Shown: positions 50,597 through 59,784 of the stretch, piece by piece
Numbering within the stretch: the first letter of the stretch is position 1
Layout: each line of letters starts with the position of its first letter
Assembly (NCBI GenBank): GCA_913774955.1
Contig: CAJYKV010000027.1
Coordinates: forward strand, 62,001-126,000
Origin: an uncultured Acidovorax sp.
Lineage (GTDB): Bacteria > Pseudomonadota > Gammaproteobacteria > Burkholderiales > Burkholderiaceae_C
Direction of reading: 5' to 3'
DNA length: 64,000 bases
The notes under the pieces: generated by a model
What the model was told of the DNA's origin: nothing
Database searches by the model: none
What the model saw: the letters and a program-made list of their open reading frames with translations, nothing else
Position numbers and translations under genes: made by a program

Positions 50597-51493
50597 ATGC
50601 ATCTGCCGCTCAACGCCCTGCGCGCCTTCGAGGTGTCGGCCCGGCACCTGAACCTCACGCGGGCCGCCGAGGAACTGCACGTCACGCAGACCGCGGTCAG
50701 CCAGCACATCCGCAACCTGGAAGACCGCCTGGGCAAGCCGCTGTTTCGCCGGCTGCCGCGCGGGCTGGCGCTGACCGACGAAGGGCTGGCGCTGCTGCCT
50801 GCGCTCGCGGACGCCTTCGGCCGCATCGAGCGCGCGCTGGCGCAGTGCGGCGACACGCGTCCTCGCGAGGTGCTCACGGTGGGCGCCGTCGGCACCTTCG
50901 CCGTGGGCTGGCTGCTGCCGCGGCTGCAGGCGTTCCAGCAGCAGTGCCCGTTCGTGGACCTGCGCCTGCTCACCAACAACAACCGGGTGGACCTGGCGGG
51001 CGAGGGGCTGGACTGCGCGATCCGCTTCGGCGATGGCGCCTGGCACGGGACCGAAGCCGACCATCTGCTGGAAGCGCCCCTCACCGCCATGTGCTCGCCC
51101 GCCCTCGCCGCCCGCCTGCGCGCGCCGGCCGACCTGGCGCGCGAGGCGCTGCTGCGGTCCTACCGCGCCGACGAATGGGCGGCCTGGTTCGGCGCGGCCG
51201 GCGTGCCCTGCCCGGTGGTGCGCGGCACGGTCTTCGATTCGTCACTGGCGCTCGCGGAAGCGGCGGCCCAGGGCGCGGGCGTGGCGTTGCTGCCGGCGCG
51301 GCTGTTCGAGCGCGAACTGCGGCAGGGTCGGCTGGTGCGGCCCTTCGGCGCGGAGATCGCGCTCGGGGCCTACTGGCTCACGCGGCTGCGCTCACGCGCG
51401 CCCTCGGCGGGCCTGGCGGCGTTCCGCGAGTGGCTGCTCCACACCTGTACGGAGCCACGGCCCGAGGCGGATGCCGCGCCGGCCGCGGCATGA
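50597..51493 (+). CDS. ampR: LysR-family beta-lactamase regulator AmpR
   Basis: 298 aa. Strongly AmpR-like: LPLNALRAFEVSARHLNLTR, VGAVGTFAVGWLLPRLQAF, LTNNNRVDLAGEGLDCAIRF, GDGAWHGTEADHLLEAPLTA and LLRSYRADEWAAWFGAAG. AmpR binds muropeptides or UDP-MurNAc-pentapeptide and switches between repressor and activator of the divergent beta-lactamase gene. Here the target is a class A enzyme, as with PenR/PenA of Burkholderia or L2 of Stenotrophomonas. The start at 50597 gives the standard N-terminus. Confidence 0.95.
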   Translation: MHLPLNALRAFEVSARHLNLTRAAEELHVTQTAVSQHIRNLEDRLGKPLFRRLPRGLALTDEGLALLPALADAFGRIERALAQCGDTRPREVLTVGAVGTFAVGWLLPRLQAFQQQCPFVDLRLLTNNNRVDLAGEGLDCAIRFGDGAWHGTEADHLLEAPLTAMCSPALAARLRAPADLAREALLRSYRADEWAAWFGAAGVPCPVVRGTVFDSSLALAEAAAQGAGVALLPARLFERELRQGRLVRPFGAEIALGAYWLTRLRSRAPSAGLAAFREWLLHTCTEPRPEADAAPAAA

Positions 51494-51557
51494 CACCGCG
51501 CTCGCGCCTCCCCACGCACCCACGGCATTTCCACCACCGCCTTATCATCCCCGCCCC

Positions 51558-53246
51558 ATGCCCGAGATCCTCACTGCCGCGCTCTACCATTTCGCCGACC
51601 TGCCCGACTGCGCGGCGCTGCGCGATCCGCTGCAGGCCGAATGCGATCGCCAGGGCGTGCGCGGCCTGCTGCTGCTGGCGCCGGAAGGCGTCAACGGCAC
51701 CATCGCGGGCAGCGCCGAGGGAGTGCGGGCGGTGCTGGACATGCTGCGCGCGCAGCCACCGCTGGCCACGCTGCGGCACAAGGAAGCCTGGGGCGACCGC
51801 ATGCCCTTCTACCGCATGCGGGTGCGCGTGAAGCGCGAGATCGTCACCCTGGGCGTGCCCGGCCTGGACGCCGCGCGCGACGCCGGTACCTACGTGAAAC
51901 CGCAGCAGTGGAATGCCCTCATCGACGATCCCGAGGTGGTGGTGATCGACGTGCGCAACGGCTACGAGAGCGCCATCGGCAGCTTCGCTGGTGCTGTGCG
52001 CCCCGACACGCGCAGCTTCACCGAATTCCCCGCCTGGGTGAAGGCACAGTCCGCGCCCGGCGGCCTGCTGGAGGGCCAGCCGCGCGTGGCCATGTTCTGC
52101 ACCGGCGGCATCCGCTGCGAGAAATCGACCGCGCTGCTGCGCATGCAGGGTTTCGGCGAGGTCTACCACCTGGAGGGCGGCATCCTGCAATACCTGGAGG
52201 ACGTTTCCGCGGACGACAGCCGCTGGGAGGGCGACTGCTTCGTGTTCGACGAGCGCGTCTCCGTGGCCCACGGCCTGGCGCCCGGAACGCACCAGGCTCT
52301 CTGCCGCTCCTGCCGCATGCCGTTGGGGCCGCAGGAACTGGCCTCGCCGGAGTACGTGCCCGGGGTGCGCTGCCCGCACTGCCACGGCAGCCGGCCGCCC
52401 GAACAGGAGCGCGCGCTGGCAGAACGGGAGCGGCAGATGGCGCTGGCCCGCCAGCGCGGCACCGACCACCTGGGCGCCCGCATGCCTGCGCCGGCGGGCT
52501 CAGGCTCTGGCGTCGGCTCCCGCAGCGTCTCGGAGCATTCCGCCCATGCAGGTGCGGAGTCAGCCACATCCCTGCCCGTGCTCTACACCTTCCGACGCTG
52601 TCCCTACGCGATCCGCGCGCGCCTGGCGATCGCCGCGAGCGGCCAGCTCTGCGAATGGCGCGAAGTGGTGCTGCGCGACAAGCCCGCCGCGCTGCTGGCC
52701 GCCTCACCCAAAGGCACGGTGCCCGTGCTCGTGCTGCCGGAAGGACAGGTGCTGGAGCAGAGCCTGGACATCATGCGCTGGGCGCTCGGGCTGAGCGATC
52801 CTCAGGGTTGGCTGCAGGCGGGCGCGCCGGACGAAGTGCAGGCGCTGATCGCCGCGTGCGACGGCCCGTTCAAACAGGCGCTGGACCGCTGCAAATACCC
52901 CGAGCGCCACCCAGACCTGCCGCCCGGCGCGGCGCAGTCGCAGGCCGGCGCGTGGCTGCAGGGCCTGGAGGAGCGCCTGGCCCGCAGCCGCCACCTGTGC
53001 GGGAACGCGGCCTCGCTGGCCGACGTGGCCCTCATGCCCTTCGTGCGCCAGTACGCGGCCATCGACCGGGCCGCCTGGGCGGCGCAGCCGTGGCCACGTC
53101 TGCAGGCCTGGCTGGCGGCATGGGAAGGTGGAGCGCTCTGGGAGCAGGTGATGCACAAGGCCCCCGCATGGCGCGAAGGGCAGGAGACGCTGTGCTTCCC
53201 GCCCAAGCCGGGCGCCTCGCCAGGGTCGTTCCGACCTGCCGATTGA
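51558..53246 (+). CDS. trhO: Fusion of TrhO tRNA hydroxylase (rhodanese) with a glutathione S-transferase domain
   Basis: 562 aa in one frame. Residues 1-300 are TrhO: ALYHFADLPDCAALRDPLQ, LLLAPEGVNGTIAGSAEGV, the rhodanese Cys in MFCTGGIRCEKSTALL, and zinc-finger-like cysteines (LCRSCRMPLG, VRCPHCHG). TrhO hydroxylates tRNA wobble U34 to ho5U. After a Ser/Gly/Ala linker (about 312-336) comes a GST-like domain: LYTFRRCPYAIRARLAIAAS, ASPKGTVPVLVLPEGQVLEQ with the cis-Pro, then an all-helical C-terminal part. There is no stop or frameshift at the junction. The GST part resembles stand-alone GSTs of relatives; its role in the fusion is unknown. Confidence 0.9.
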   Translation: MPEILTAALYHFADLPDCAALRDPLQAECDRQGVRGLLLLAPEGVNGTIAGSAEGVRAVLDMLRAQPPLATLRHKEAWGDRMPFYRMRVRVKREIVTLGVPGLDAARDAGTYVKPQQWNALIDDPEVVVIDVRNGYESAIGSFAGAVRPDTRSFTEFPAWVKAQSAPGGLLEGQPRVAMFCTGGIRCEKSTALLRMQGFGEVYHLEGGILQYLEDVSADDSRWEGDCFVFDERVSVAHGLAPGTHQALCRSCRMPLGPQELASPEYVPGVRCPHCHGSRPPEQERALAERERQMALARQRGTDHLGARMPAPAGSGSGVGSRSVSEHSAHAGAESATSLPVLYTFRRCPYAIRARLAIAASGQLCEWREVVLRDKPAALLAASPKGTVPVLVLPEGQVLEQSLDIMRWALGLSDPQGWLQAGAPDEVQALIAACDGPFKQALDRCKYPERHPDLPPGAAQSQAGAWLQGLEERLARSRHLCGNAASLADVALMPFVRQYAAIDRAAWAAQPWPRLQAWLAAWEGGALWEQVMHKAPAWREGQETLCFPPKPGASPGSFRPAD

Positions 53247-53299
53247 CGGACGGCCCGCAGGCGATCCTGCAGCGATCCTCCGGCGATCGAAGCCTGCGA

Positions 53300-53827
53300 T
53301 CAGGCCGCGGAAAAGCCCCCGCGGCGGCTGCGCGGTGCACGCACCAGCACCACCAGCAGCACCAGGGCCATCACGACGAAGCAGACGAACGACCAGTTGG
53401 CGATGCTGCCACCCAGGAAAGTCCAGTCGATCGCGGCGCAGTCGCCCGAGCCGCGGAAGATCATGGGCACGGCGCGGCTGATCGGGAAGTTCTCGATCAT
53501 TCCGTAGAAGTCGCGTCCGCAGGTCGCGATCTCGGGCGGATACCACTGCAGCCAGCTCTGGCGCGCAGCCACGAAGGCGCCGAAGCCCGAGAACAGCAGC
53601 GCCAGCACGCCCCATGCCATCCACCAGCCCCGGCCGCTGCGCAGCGCGCCCAGGCCCGTGAACACCGCCACGGCGATGAGCGCGTAGCGCTGCACGATGC
53701 ACATCGGGCAGGGCTCCAGCCCCACGACGTGCTGCAGGTACATGCCGAAGGCCAGCATCGCGATGCAGGCGGCGCAGATCAGGCCCAGCACGCGGCGCGG
53801 CGCGGCATCCAACCAGTTCGAAACCAT
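53300..53827 (-). CDS. dsbB: Disulfide bond formation protein DsbB
   Basis: 175 aa, four membrane helices (about 11-30, 43-60, 67-84 and 141-162). Both cysteine pairs are present: GLEPCPMCIVQRYAL in the first periplasmic loop and ATCGRDF...GSGDCAAI in the second. Passes electrons from DsbA to quinone. The ATG at 53827 (MVSNWLDAAPRRVLG) is the best start. Convergent with the trhO fusion and downstream of cysA. Confidence 0.95.
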   Translation of the reverse strand: MVSNWLDAAPRRVLGLICAACIAMLAFGMYLQHVVGLEPCPMCIVQRYALIAVAVFTGLGALRSGRGWWMAWGVLALLFSGFGAFVAARQSWLQWYPPEIATCGRDFYGMIENFPISRAVPMIFRGSGDCAAIDWTFLGGSIANWSFVCFVVMALVLLVVLVRAPRSRRGGFSAA

Positions 53828-53887
53828 GGAATCCTCGTCCTTGAAAACCCGGGCACCGCACGCGGCACCCGGCAAGGGTGCTGCGCG

Positions 53888-55012
53888 TCAGATGCCCGCG
53901 GCGTGATCCAGAAAAACGCGGGCGCGGCGCGGCGTCACCACCAGCGTTTCACCCTCCCTGAAACCCGCCTCCCGGAACTGCTGCGCCGGTATCTGCGCTT
54001 CGATCAGGGCCTCGGGCTCCGCATTGTCCGCTGATTTGTGATCGCGATCGGGGATAAGTTCCAGCCGCGCGATCGGGCCGACCACGATCGCGCGCGAGAG
54101 CTGGGCCACGATGCCGCGCGGGCGGCCTTCGGCATCGACGCCCTGCCCTGGCGAATAGCGCTCCACGTCGAGGTCGTGCGGGCGCACGTAGGCGAAAGCG
54201 TCGGCGTTCTGCGCCGCGGCATGCTCGGGCGAATCGATGGACATGCCCTGCACGTGCACCAGCCCCTCGTGCGCGCGGCCGCGGAACAGGTTCACGTCGC
54301 CCAGGAAGCCGTAGACGAACGGGCTGGCGGGCTGGTCCCACACCTCCTGGGGCGAGCCGCTCTGCTCGATGCGCCCCTGGTTGATGACCACCACGCGGTC
54401 GGCCACCTCCAGCGCCTCTTCCTGGTCGTGCGTGACGAAGATCGAGGTGACGTGCAGCTCGTCGTGCAGGCGCCGCAGCCAGCGGCGCAGCTCCTTGCGC
54501 ACCTTGGCGTCGAGCGCGCCGAAGGGCTCGTCGAGCAGCAGCACCCTGGGCTCCACGGCCAGCGCGCGCGCCAGGGCGATGCGCTGGCGCTGGCCGCCCG
54601 ACAGCTGCGACGGGTAGCGGTCGGCCAGCCAGTCGAGCTGCACCAGCTTGAGCAGGTCGGTCACCTTCTGGCGGATCGCGCTCTCCGAAGGCCGCTCGTT
54701 GCGGGGCTTCACGCGCAGGCCGAAGGCGACGTTCTCGAACACCGTCATGTGGCGGAACAGCGCGTAGTGCTGGAACACGAAGCCCACGCCCCGGTCGCGC
54801 ACGTGCACGTCGGTCGTGTCCTCGCCCGAGAAATGGATGGTGCCGGTGTCGGGCGTCTCCAGCCCCGCGATGATGCGCAGCAGCGTGGTCTTGCCGCAGC
54901 CGGAGGGGCCGAGGAGCGCGATGAGTTCGCCGGACTGGATGTCCAGGCTCACGTCGCGCAGCGCCTGGAAATCGCCGAACTGCTTGCTGATGTTGCGGAT
55001 TTCGATGCTCAT
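53888..55012 (-). CDS. cysA: Sulfate/thiosulfate ABC transporter ATPase
   Basis: 374 aa. Walker [18 protein letters not shown], signature [15 protein letters not shown], Walker [15 protein letters not shown], then a C-terminal regulatory domain typical of CysA. Energises sulfate import with CysT and CysW. Last gene of sbp-cysT-cysW-cysA; starts 19 bases after cysW. Confidence 0.96.
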   Translation of the reverse strand: MSIEIRNISKQFGDFQALRDVSLDIQSGELIALLGPSGCGKTTLLRIIAGLETPDTGTIHFSGEDTTDVHVRDRGVGFVFQHYALFRHMTVFENVAFGLRVKPRNERPSESAIRQKVTDLLKLVQLDWLADRYPSQLSGGQRQRIALARALAVEPRVLLLDEPFGALDAKVRKELRRWLRRLHDELHVTSIFVTHDQEEALEVADRVVVINQGRIEQSGSPQEVWDQPASPFVYGFLGDVNLFRGRAHEGLVHVQGMSIDSPEHAAAQNADAFAYVRPHDLDVERYSPGQGVDAEGRPRGIVAQLSRAIVVGPIARLELIPDRDHKSADNAEPEALIEAQIPAQQFREAGFREGETLVVTPRRARVFLDHAAGI

Positions 55013-55031
55013 GTCGTGGTCCTGTCCTGGT

Positions 55032-55943
55032 TCAGCGCGGCACTGCCGCGGCGGGGGCCGGCCGCTCGGGCGGCAGGTTGGCGGCGGCCTTGCGCTCCTG
55101 CTCGCTGCGCCATTCGGCGAAGGTCTTGATCACCAGCGTGACCAGGGCCAGCAGCGCCAGCAGCGAGGCGGCGGCGAAGGCGGCGACGGACTGGTATTCG
55201 TTGTAGAGGATCTCGACGTGCAGCGGGATCGTGTTGGTCTGGCCGCGGATGTGGCCCGACACCACCGACACCGCGCCGAACTCGCCCATGGCGCGCGCAT
55301 TGCAGAGGATCACGCCGTACAGCAGGCCCCACTTGATGTTGGGCAGCGTCACGTGCCAGAAGGTCTGCCAGCCGCTCGCGCCCAGCACGATCGCGGCCTG
55401 CTCCTCGTCGCTGCCCTGCGCCTGCATGAGCGGGATCAGTTCGCGGGCGATGAAGGGGAACGTGACGAACACCGTCGCGAGCACGATGCCGGGCACGGCG
55501 AAGATGATCTTGATGTCGTGCGCGGCGAGCCAGGGGCCGATCCAGCCGTTGGCGCCGAACATCAGCACGTAGACCAGGCCGGCCACCACGGGCGAGACGG
55601 AGAACGGCAGGTCCACCAGCGTGGTGAGGAAGGCCTTGCCGCGGAATTCGTACTTCGCGATCGCCCAGGCGGCCGCCACGCCGAACACGAGGTTGAACGG
55701 CACCGCGATGGCCGCGGTGATCAGCGTGAGCCGGATGGCCGACCAGGCATCGGGCTCGCGCAGCGCGTCCAGGTAGGCGCCGACGCCCTTGCGCAGCGCC
55801 TCGGTGAACACCGCGGCGAGCGGCAGCACCAGGAACAGCAGCAGGAAGACCATCGCGATCGTGATCAGCGTCCAGCGGACCCAGGCCGCCTCGGTGGTGC
55901 CAGCCTGGGCGCGGCGGACGGCGCGTGTCGGGTGGTGGTTCAT
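55032..55943 (-). CDS. cysW: Sulfate ABC transporter permease CysW
   Basis: 303 aa, six membrane helices. Starts with a basic cytosolic tail, then [40 protein letters not shown] and the EAA-like loop [20 protein letters not shown] are CysW features, as is [20 protein letters not shown]. Partner of CysT. The ATG at 55943 is used; upstream in-frame sequence runs into a repeat. Confidence 0.95.
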   Translation of the reverse strand: MNHHPTRAVRRAQAGTTEAAWVRWTLITIAMVFLLLFLVLPLAAVFTEALRKGVGAYLDALREPDAWSAIRLTLITAAIAVPFNLVFGVAAAWAIAKYEFRGKAFLTTLVDLPFSVSPVVAGLVYVLMFGANGWIGPWLAAHDIKIIFAVPGIVLATVFVTFPFIARELIPLMQAQGSDEEQAAIVLGASGWQTFWHVTLPNIKWGLLYGVILCNARAMGEFGAVSVVSGHIRGQTNTIPLHVEILYNEYQSVAAFAAASLLALLALVTLVIKTFAEWRSEQERKAAANLPPERPAPAAAVPR

Positions 55944-55978
55944 AGGGGCTTTCCAAAGCGCGCGGCACCCGTTGCGGG

Positions 55979-56066
55979 CGCGGCACAGGCCAGGGCAGCC
56001 GTGGAACGGGCTTTGCCCGGCCACTGGCTGCGTCCCCCTCGGGGGGAAGGCGCGAAGCGACTCAGA
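55979..56066 (-). repeat. Dispersed GC-rich repeat, copy B
   Basis: On the minus strand it reads CTGAGTCGCTTCGCGCCTTC, a CCCCCC-GAGGGGG hairpin, GACGCAGCCAG, and ends CTGGCCTGTGCCGCGC, collinear with copy A at 12261-12373. It fills the spacer between cysT and cysW without breaking either. Confidence 0.6.
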
Positions 56067-56073
56067 GCGGACA

Positions 56074-56946
56074 TCATGATTGCTTCCGCTGCCAGGCCTG
56101 CAGCGCGTTGATGACGAGCAGCAGAATGAAGGAAATCACCAGCATGACCACGGCCACGGCCGTCGCGCCGGCATAGTCGTACTGCTCCAGCTTGCCGATG
56201 ATGATGAGCGGCGTGATCTCCGAGACCATCGGCATGTTGCCCGCGATGAAGATCACCGAGCCGTATTCGCCCACCGCGCGCGCGAACGCCATGGCGAAGC
56301 CCGTGAGCAGCGCGGGCGTGATGGAAGGCAGGATCACCTTGGTGAAGATCTGCCAGCGCGTCGCGCCCAGGCTGGTGGCGGCTTCTTCGAGTTCCTTCTC
56401 GGCATCCTCGAGCACCGGCTGCACCGTCCGCACCACGAACGGCAGGCCGATGAAGATCAGCGCGATGACCACGCCCGCCGGCTTGAAGGCGAGCTGGATG
56501 CCGAGCGGCTCCAGGTACTGGCCCACCCAGCCGTTGCCGGCGAGCAGCGCGGTGAGCGAGATGCCGGCCACGGCGGTCGGCAGCGCGAACGGCAGGTCCA
56601 CCAGCGCATCCACGACCTTCTTGCCGGGGAAGCGGTAGCGCACCAGCACCCAGGCGATCAGCAGTCCGAAGACGAGGTTCACCAGCGCCGCCAGGAAGGA
56701 CGCTCCGAACGTCAGCCGGTAGGAGGCGAGCACCCGCGGCGCGCTGACGGCGGTCCAGAACTGCTCCCAGGTCAGGGTGAAGGTCTTGAACAGCAGCGCG
56801 GAGAGCGGGATGAGGACGATCACGCTCAGGTAGAACAGCGTGTAGCCGAGCGTGAGCCCGAAGCCGGGCAGCACGCGCCGGGCACCGCGGCGGGCGCGGC
56901 CCGGCGCGGGTGCCGCAGCACCCGCGGAGGAGATGGCCGCACCCAT
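56074..56946 (-). CDS. cysT: Sulfate ABC transporter permease CysT (CysU)
   Basis: 290 aa, six membrane helices after an Ala/Gly/Arg-rich start. [40 protein letters not shown] and the EAA loop [20 protein letters not shown] fit Cys[21 protein letters not shown] is diagnostic. It begins three bases after the sbp stop. Confidence 0.95.
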   Translation of the reverse strand: MGAAISSAGAAAPAPGRARRGARRVLPGFGLTLGYTLFYLSVIVLIPLSALLFKTFTLTWEQFWTAVSAPRVLASYRLTFGASFLAALVNLVFGLLIAWVLVRYRFPGKKVVDALVDLPFALPTAVAGISLTALLAGNGWVGQYLEPLGIQLAFKPAGVVIALIFIGLPFVVRTVQPVLEDAEKELEEAATSLGATRWQIFTKVILPSITPALLTGFAMAFARAVGEYGSVIFIAGNMPMVSEITPLIIIGKLEQYDYAGATAVAVVMLVISFILLLVINALQAWQRKQS

Positions 56947-56949
56947 GGA

Positions 56950-57963
56950 TCAGCGGCCGCCGGGCGTGTAGAGCTTGTCGAACTGGCCGCCGTCGTTGAA
57001 GTGCACCTTCTGCGCCTCGCCGAGCGAGCCGAAGTACTTGGCGACGGTGAATTGCTTGACCGGCTTGAACAGGTCGGCGTGCTTCTTCAGCACCGCCTCG
57101 GAGCGCGGGCGCAGCGCGTGCTGGGCGGCGATCTCCTGGCCTTCGTCGGAATAGAGGTAGTCCAGATAGGCCTTGGCCAGATCGCCCGTGCCCTTCTTGG
57201 CGACGGTGCGCTCCACCACGGCCACGGGGTTCTCGGCCACCACGCTCACGGACGGATAGACGGCATCGACCTTGCCCTTGCCGAACTCGCGCTCGATCGA
57301 CAGCACCTCGGATTCGAAGGTGATCAGCACGTCGCCCGTGTTGCGCTGCAGGAAGATGCTGGTCGCGTCGCGGCCGCCCTTGCCCAGCACCGGCACGTTC
57401 TTGTAGAGCTTGCCGACGAATTCCGCCGCCTGGGCGTCGGTGCCGCCCTTCTCGCGCACGGCGCCCCAGGCGGCCAGGTAGGCATAGCGGCCGTTGCCGC
57501 CGGTCTTGGGGTTCACCACGACCACCTGGACGCCGGGCTTGACGAGGTCGTCCCAGTCCTTGATGTTCTTCGGGTTGCCCTTGCGCACCAGGAACAGCAT
57601 CGTGGAGGTGGTGGGCGAGGCATCATGGGGGAATTTCTTCGCCCAGTCCTTCGCGACCACGCCGTTGCTGGCGAGGAAATCGATGTCGGTGGTGGTGTTG
57701 AACGTGACCACGTCGGCCGCCAGGCCGTCGTTCACCGCCCGGGCCTGCGCGCTGGAGCCGCCGTGGGCCTGGTCGACGCGCACGTCCTTGCCGGTGGCCT
57801 TCTTGTAGTGGGCGATGAAGGCCTGGTTGTAGTCCTTGTAGAACTCGCGGGCGACGTCGTACGAGACGTTCAGCAGCGTGGCGGTCTGCGCGGCTGCCGT
57901 GCCGGCGGTGGCGGCCAGGACCAGCGCGGCCAGGAGGGTCTTGAGTCTCGTCCGGGAATTCAT
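56950..57963 (-). CDS. sbp: Sulfate-binding periplasmic protein
   Basis: 337 aa. Signal peptide (LLAALVLAATAGTAAAQ) with cleavage near AAA-QTA. The family motif LLNVSYDVAREFYKDYNQAF and the ligand loop VDQAHGGSSAQARAVNDGLA identify a sulfate/thiosulfate receptor; Sbp and CysP cannot be told apart here. First gene of the operon. A CysB-like site lies about 50 bases before the start at 57963. Confidence 0.95.
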   Translation of the reverse strand: MNSRTRLKTLLAALVLAATAGTAAAQTATLLNVSYDVAREFYKDYNQAFIAHYKKATGKDVRVDQAHGGSSAQARAVNDGLAADVVTFNTTTDIDFLASNGVVAKDWAKKFPHDASPTTSTMLFLVRKGNPKNIKDWDDLVKPGVQVVVVNPKTGGNGRYAYLAAWGAVREKGGTDAQAAEFVGKLYKNVPVLGKGGRDATSIFLQRNTGDVLITFESEVLSIEREFGKGKVDAVYPSVSVVAENPVAVVERTVAKKGTGDLAKAYLDYLYSDEGQEIAAQHALRPRSEAVLKKHADLFKPVKQFTVAKYFGSLGEAQKVHFNDGGQFDKLYTPGGR

Positions 57964-58013
57964 GTGCGTGTCGCCCAGGTTGTCATGGATGCAACCTATT
58001 GTGAATGCGACGG

Positions 58014-58032
58014 CTTCCAACTCAAAAGAATA
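58014..58032 (-). promoter_or_regulatory. CysB-like site upstream of sbp
   Basis: On the minus strand TATTCTTTTGAGTTGGAAG. It matches the element at 58812-58830 at 15 of 19 positions. It overlaps the inverted repeat AAGAAT-AG-ATTCTT (58026-58039), a LysR-type half-site pair of the kind CysB uses. Confidence 0.55.
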
Positions 58033-58119
58033 GATTCTTGTTAATTAATCCGGATCGGGCATAAGGAAATCGTCGCCGGGCTGGGCGCTCTGCCCGCGTG
58101 TGCGCACACGGCGCGGCGT

Positions 58120-58683
58120 TCAGGCCACCGACCGGACGGGCTCCGCGCCCGTGTCGGGATCGGTGAGCGAATGCAGCAGGGCCCAGCCGAGCGGCCACTC
58201 GCCGTGGCCGGAGTCGATATTGATGTGCCCGGCCTGTTGCAGGCGCACGAACTCCGAACCCCAGGCGCGGGCGTAGGCGCCTGCCAGGCGCACGGGGCAG
58301 TACGGGTCGTTGCTGCTGGCCACGAGGATGCTGCGGTAGGGCAGCGGCGCATAGGGGACGGGGGCGAAGTCGCTGAGCACCGCGCGCCGCTCCGGGTCGG
58401 CCGGCGCCACGAGCAGCGCACCCGCGACGCAGGCCTGGGCCTGGGGGCCCATATGGGCGGAAGCGATGCAGCCCAGGCTGTGCGCGACGAGAACGACCGG
58501 ATGCGGCGCTTGCAGGACGGTGCGCTCCAGTGCCCGGACCCAGGCCGCGCGCGAAGGCGTGATCCAGTCGTCCTGCACCACGCGCACCGCGTTCGGCAGG
58601 CGCTCGGCCCAGAGGCTCTGCCAGTGGCCGGGCCCGGAATCCCGCCAGCCCGGCACCACGACGATGGAGGTATCAACAGCCAT
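58120..58683 (-). CDS. RBBP9/YdeN-family alpha/beta hydrolase
   Basis: 187 aa. Opens with [20 protein letters not shown], the RBBP9/YdeN hallmark; nucleophile elbow [14 protein letters not shown] (Ser about residue 77); late acid/His region [13 protein letters not shown] and [20 protein letters not shown] small serine hydrolase, substrate unknown. The ATG at 58683 has GGAGGG upstream. It lies upstream of the sulfate operon in the same direction and has a related 19-bp upstream element, so a role in sulfur acquisition (for example ester cleavage) is plausible. Confidence 0.88.
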   Translation of the reverse strand: MAVDTSIVVVPGWRDSGPGHWQSLWAERLPNAVRVVQDDWITPSRAAWVRALERTVLQAPHPVVLVAHSLGCIASAHMGPQAQACVAGALLVAPADPERRAVLSDFAPVPYAPLPYRSILVASSNDPYCPVRLAGAYARAWGSEFVRLQQAGHINIDSGHGEWPLGWALLHSLTDPDTGAEPVRSVA

Positions 58684-58811
58684 GGGGCCCTCCGGCACGG
58701 GGCACGGCAGGACGGTGGCCGCAATGGCGCGAGACGTCGTTCGGGGAAATGGCAGGTGCCATGGACATCGCTCCTTTGCATGCACGAATGGAGCGATTGT
58801 GTTCAGCCCAA

Positions 58812-58830
58812 CTTAAAACCCAAACGAATA
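58812..58830 (-). promoter_or_regulatory. CysB-like site upstream of the RBBP9-type hydrolase
   Basis: On the minus strand TATTCGTTTGGGTTTTAAG, in an AT-rich stretch 129 bases before the hydrolase start. Same element as at 58014-58032 with four differences. Confidence 0.5.
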
Positions 58831-58869
58831 TCTGGTTTTGAATTTATAAGGATCTCATCTATTGCAGTC

Positions 58870-59577
58870 CTACGCGGCCCGCCGTGCATTGCGCAGCAGC
58901 ACGAAGACCTGCCACTGGGCCATCACCAGCGCGACGTAGGCGAACATTTCCGACCACTCCTCCATCACCACCGCATGGTGGCCGAGCGACTCGGGCGCGG
59001 GAAAGCCGAGATGCCCTTCCGCATAGGTGCTCAGCACGCCCGCCAGCACCATCACGGCGAGTTCCGCCCACACGAATCGGGGCGAGCGCAGCAGCCGCAG
59101 CACGACGCGCAGCGCACCCGAACGGGCTGCCATCCAGCCGCACCAGGCGAGCACCAGGAGCGCCAGCGGAGCCACTGCGGGCTTGTACCAGAGCGTGGAC
59201 GAGGAATAGGTGGGACCGTCTTCACCGAACCCCATGGGCGGGAGAAACGCGGCGCCCCAGCTCAGCTCCCGCGCCGCCATCAGGCACCACAGCGGAACCA
59301 CGGCCACCGCCAGCCCTTTCAAGGCCGCGCGGCCCCAGTCGCCCGAGGCCGTGCCCTGCCGCGCGACCGCGACCGCCATGGCGGCGCCGCCCAGCAGAAC
59401 CACCACCTGCAGATTTTCCAGCCAGCCGTTCTCCCAACCGGCCGACGCCGGCAGGCGCGCTGCCACCCAGTAGCCGATCGCCAGGCCGACCAGCATCAGC
59501 GACAACAGCCACCAGCGCCATCGGACGGCGCGGGGCGGAACATGGAAGGTCAGCGAAGCGGGGCAGGCGGAATGCAT
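58870..59577 (-). CDS. Six-helix membrane protein of unknown function
   Basis: 235 aa. Six hydrophobic segments at about 22-40, 55-72, 86-103, 134-150, 168-183 and 210-226. Possible conserved polar points inside or near helices: ENGWLENLQ before helix 2, [13 protein letters not shown] after helix 3 and [18 protein letters not shown] in helix 6. The membrane-embedded Arg-Glu and Glu-Glu pairs suggest a functional core, but I do not recognise the family. Lies between the sulfur genes and a LysR gene on the same strand; no clear operon partner. Confidence 0.7.
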   Translation of the reverse strand: MHSACPASLTFHVPPRAVRWRWWLLSLMLVGLAIGYWVAARLPASAGWENGWLENLQVVVLLGGAAMAVAVARQGTASGDWGRAALKGLAVAVVPLWCLMAARELSWGAAFLPPMGFGEDGPTYSSSTLWYKPAVAPLALLVLAWCGWMAARSGALRVVLRLLRSPRFVWAELAVMVLAGVLSTYAEGHLGFPAPESLGHHAVVMEEWSEMFAYVALVMAQWQVFVLLRNARRAA

Positions 59578-59784
59578 GGGTGGAGCGGCATGGCGGTGAA
59601 ATCCCTCCAGGGAAACGCGGGAAGACGCCGTTGCACGCCCGGCGCACGGATGCGGGGACGGCGCGGCGACGTACCGGGGATGGACTGGAAGGGGAGAACA
59701 AAACCGAATGGTCAGAGAAAAACCACTCAGTCACTCCCTTCAGTCTACGCCGATTGTGTAAACGGTATGTATTCGCGCTCTGAT

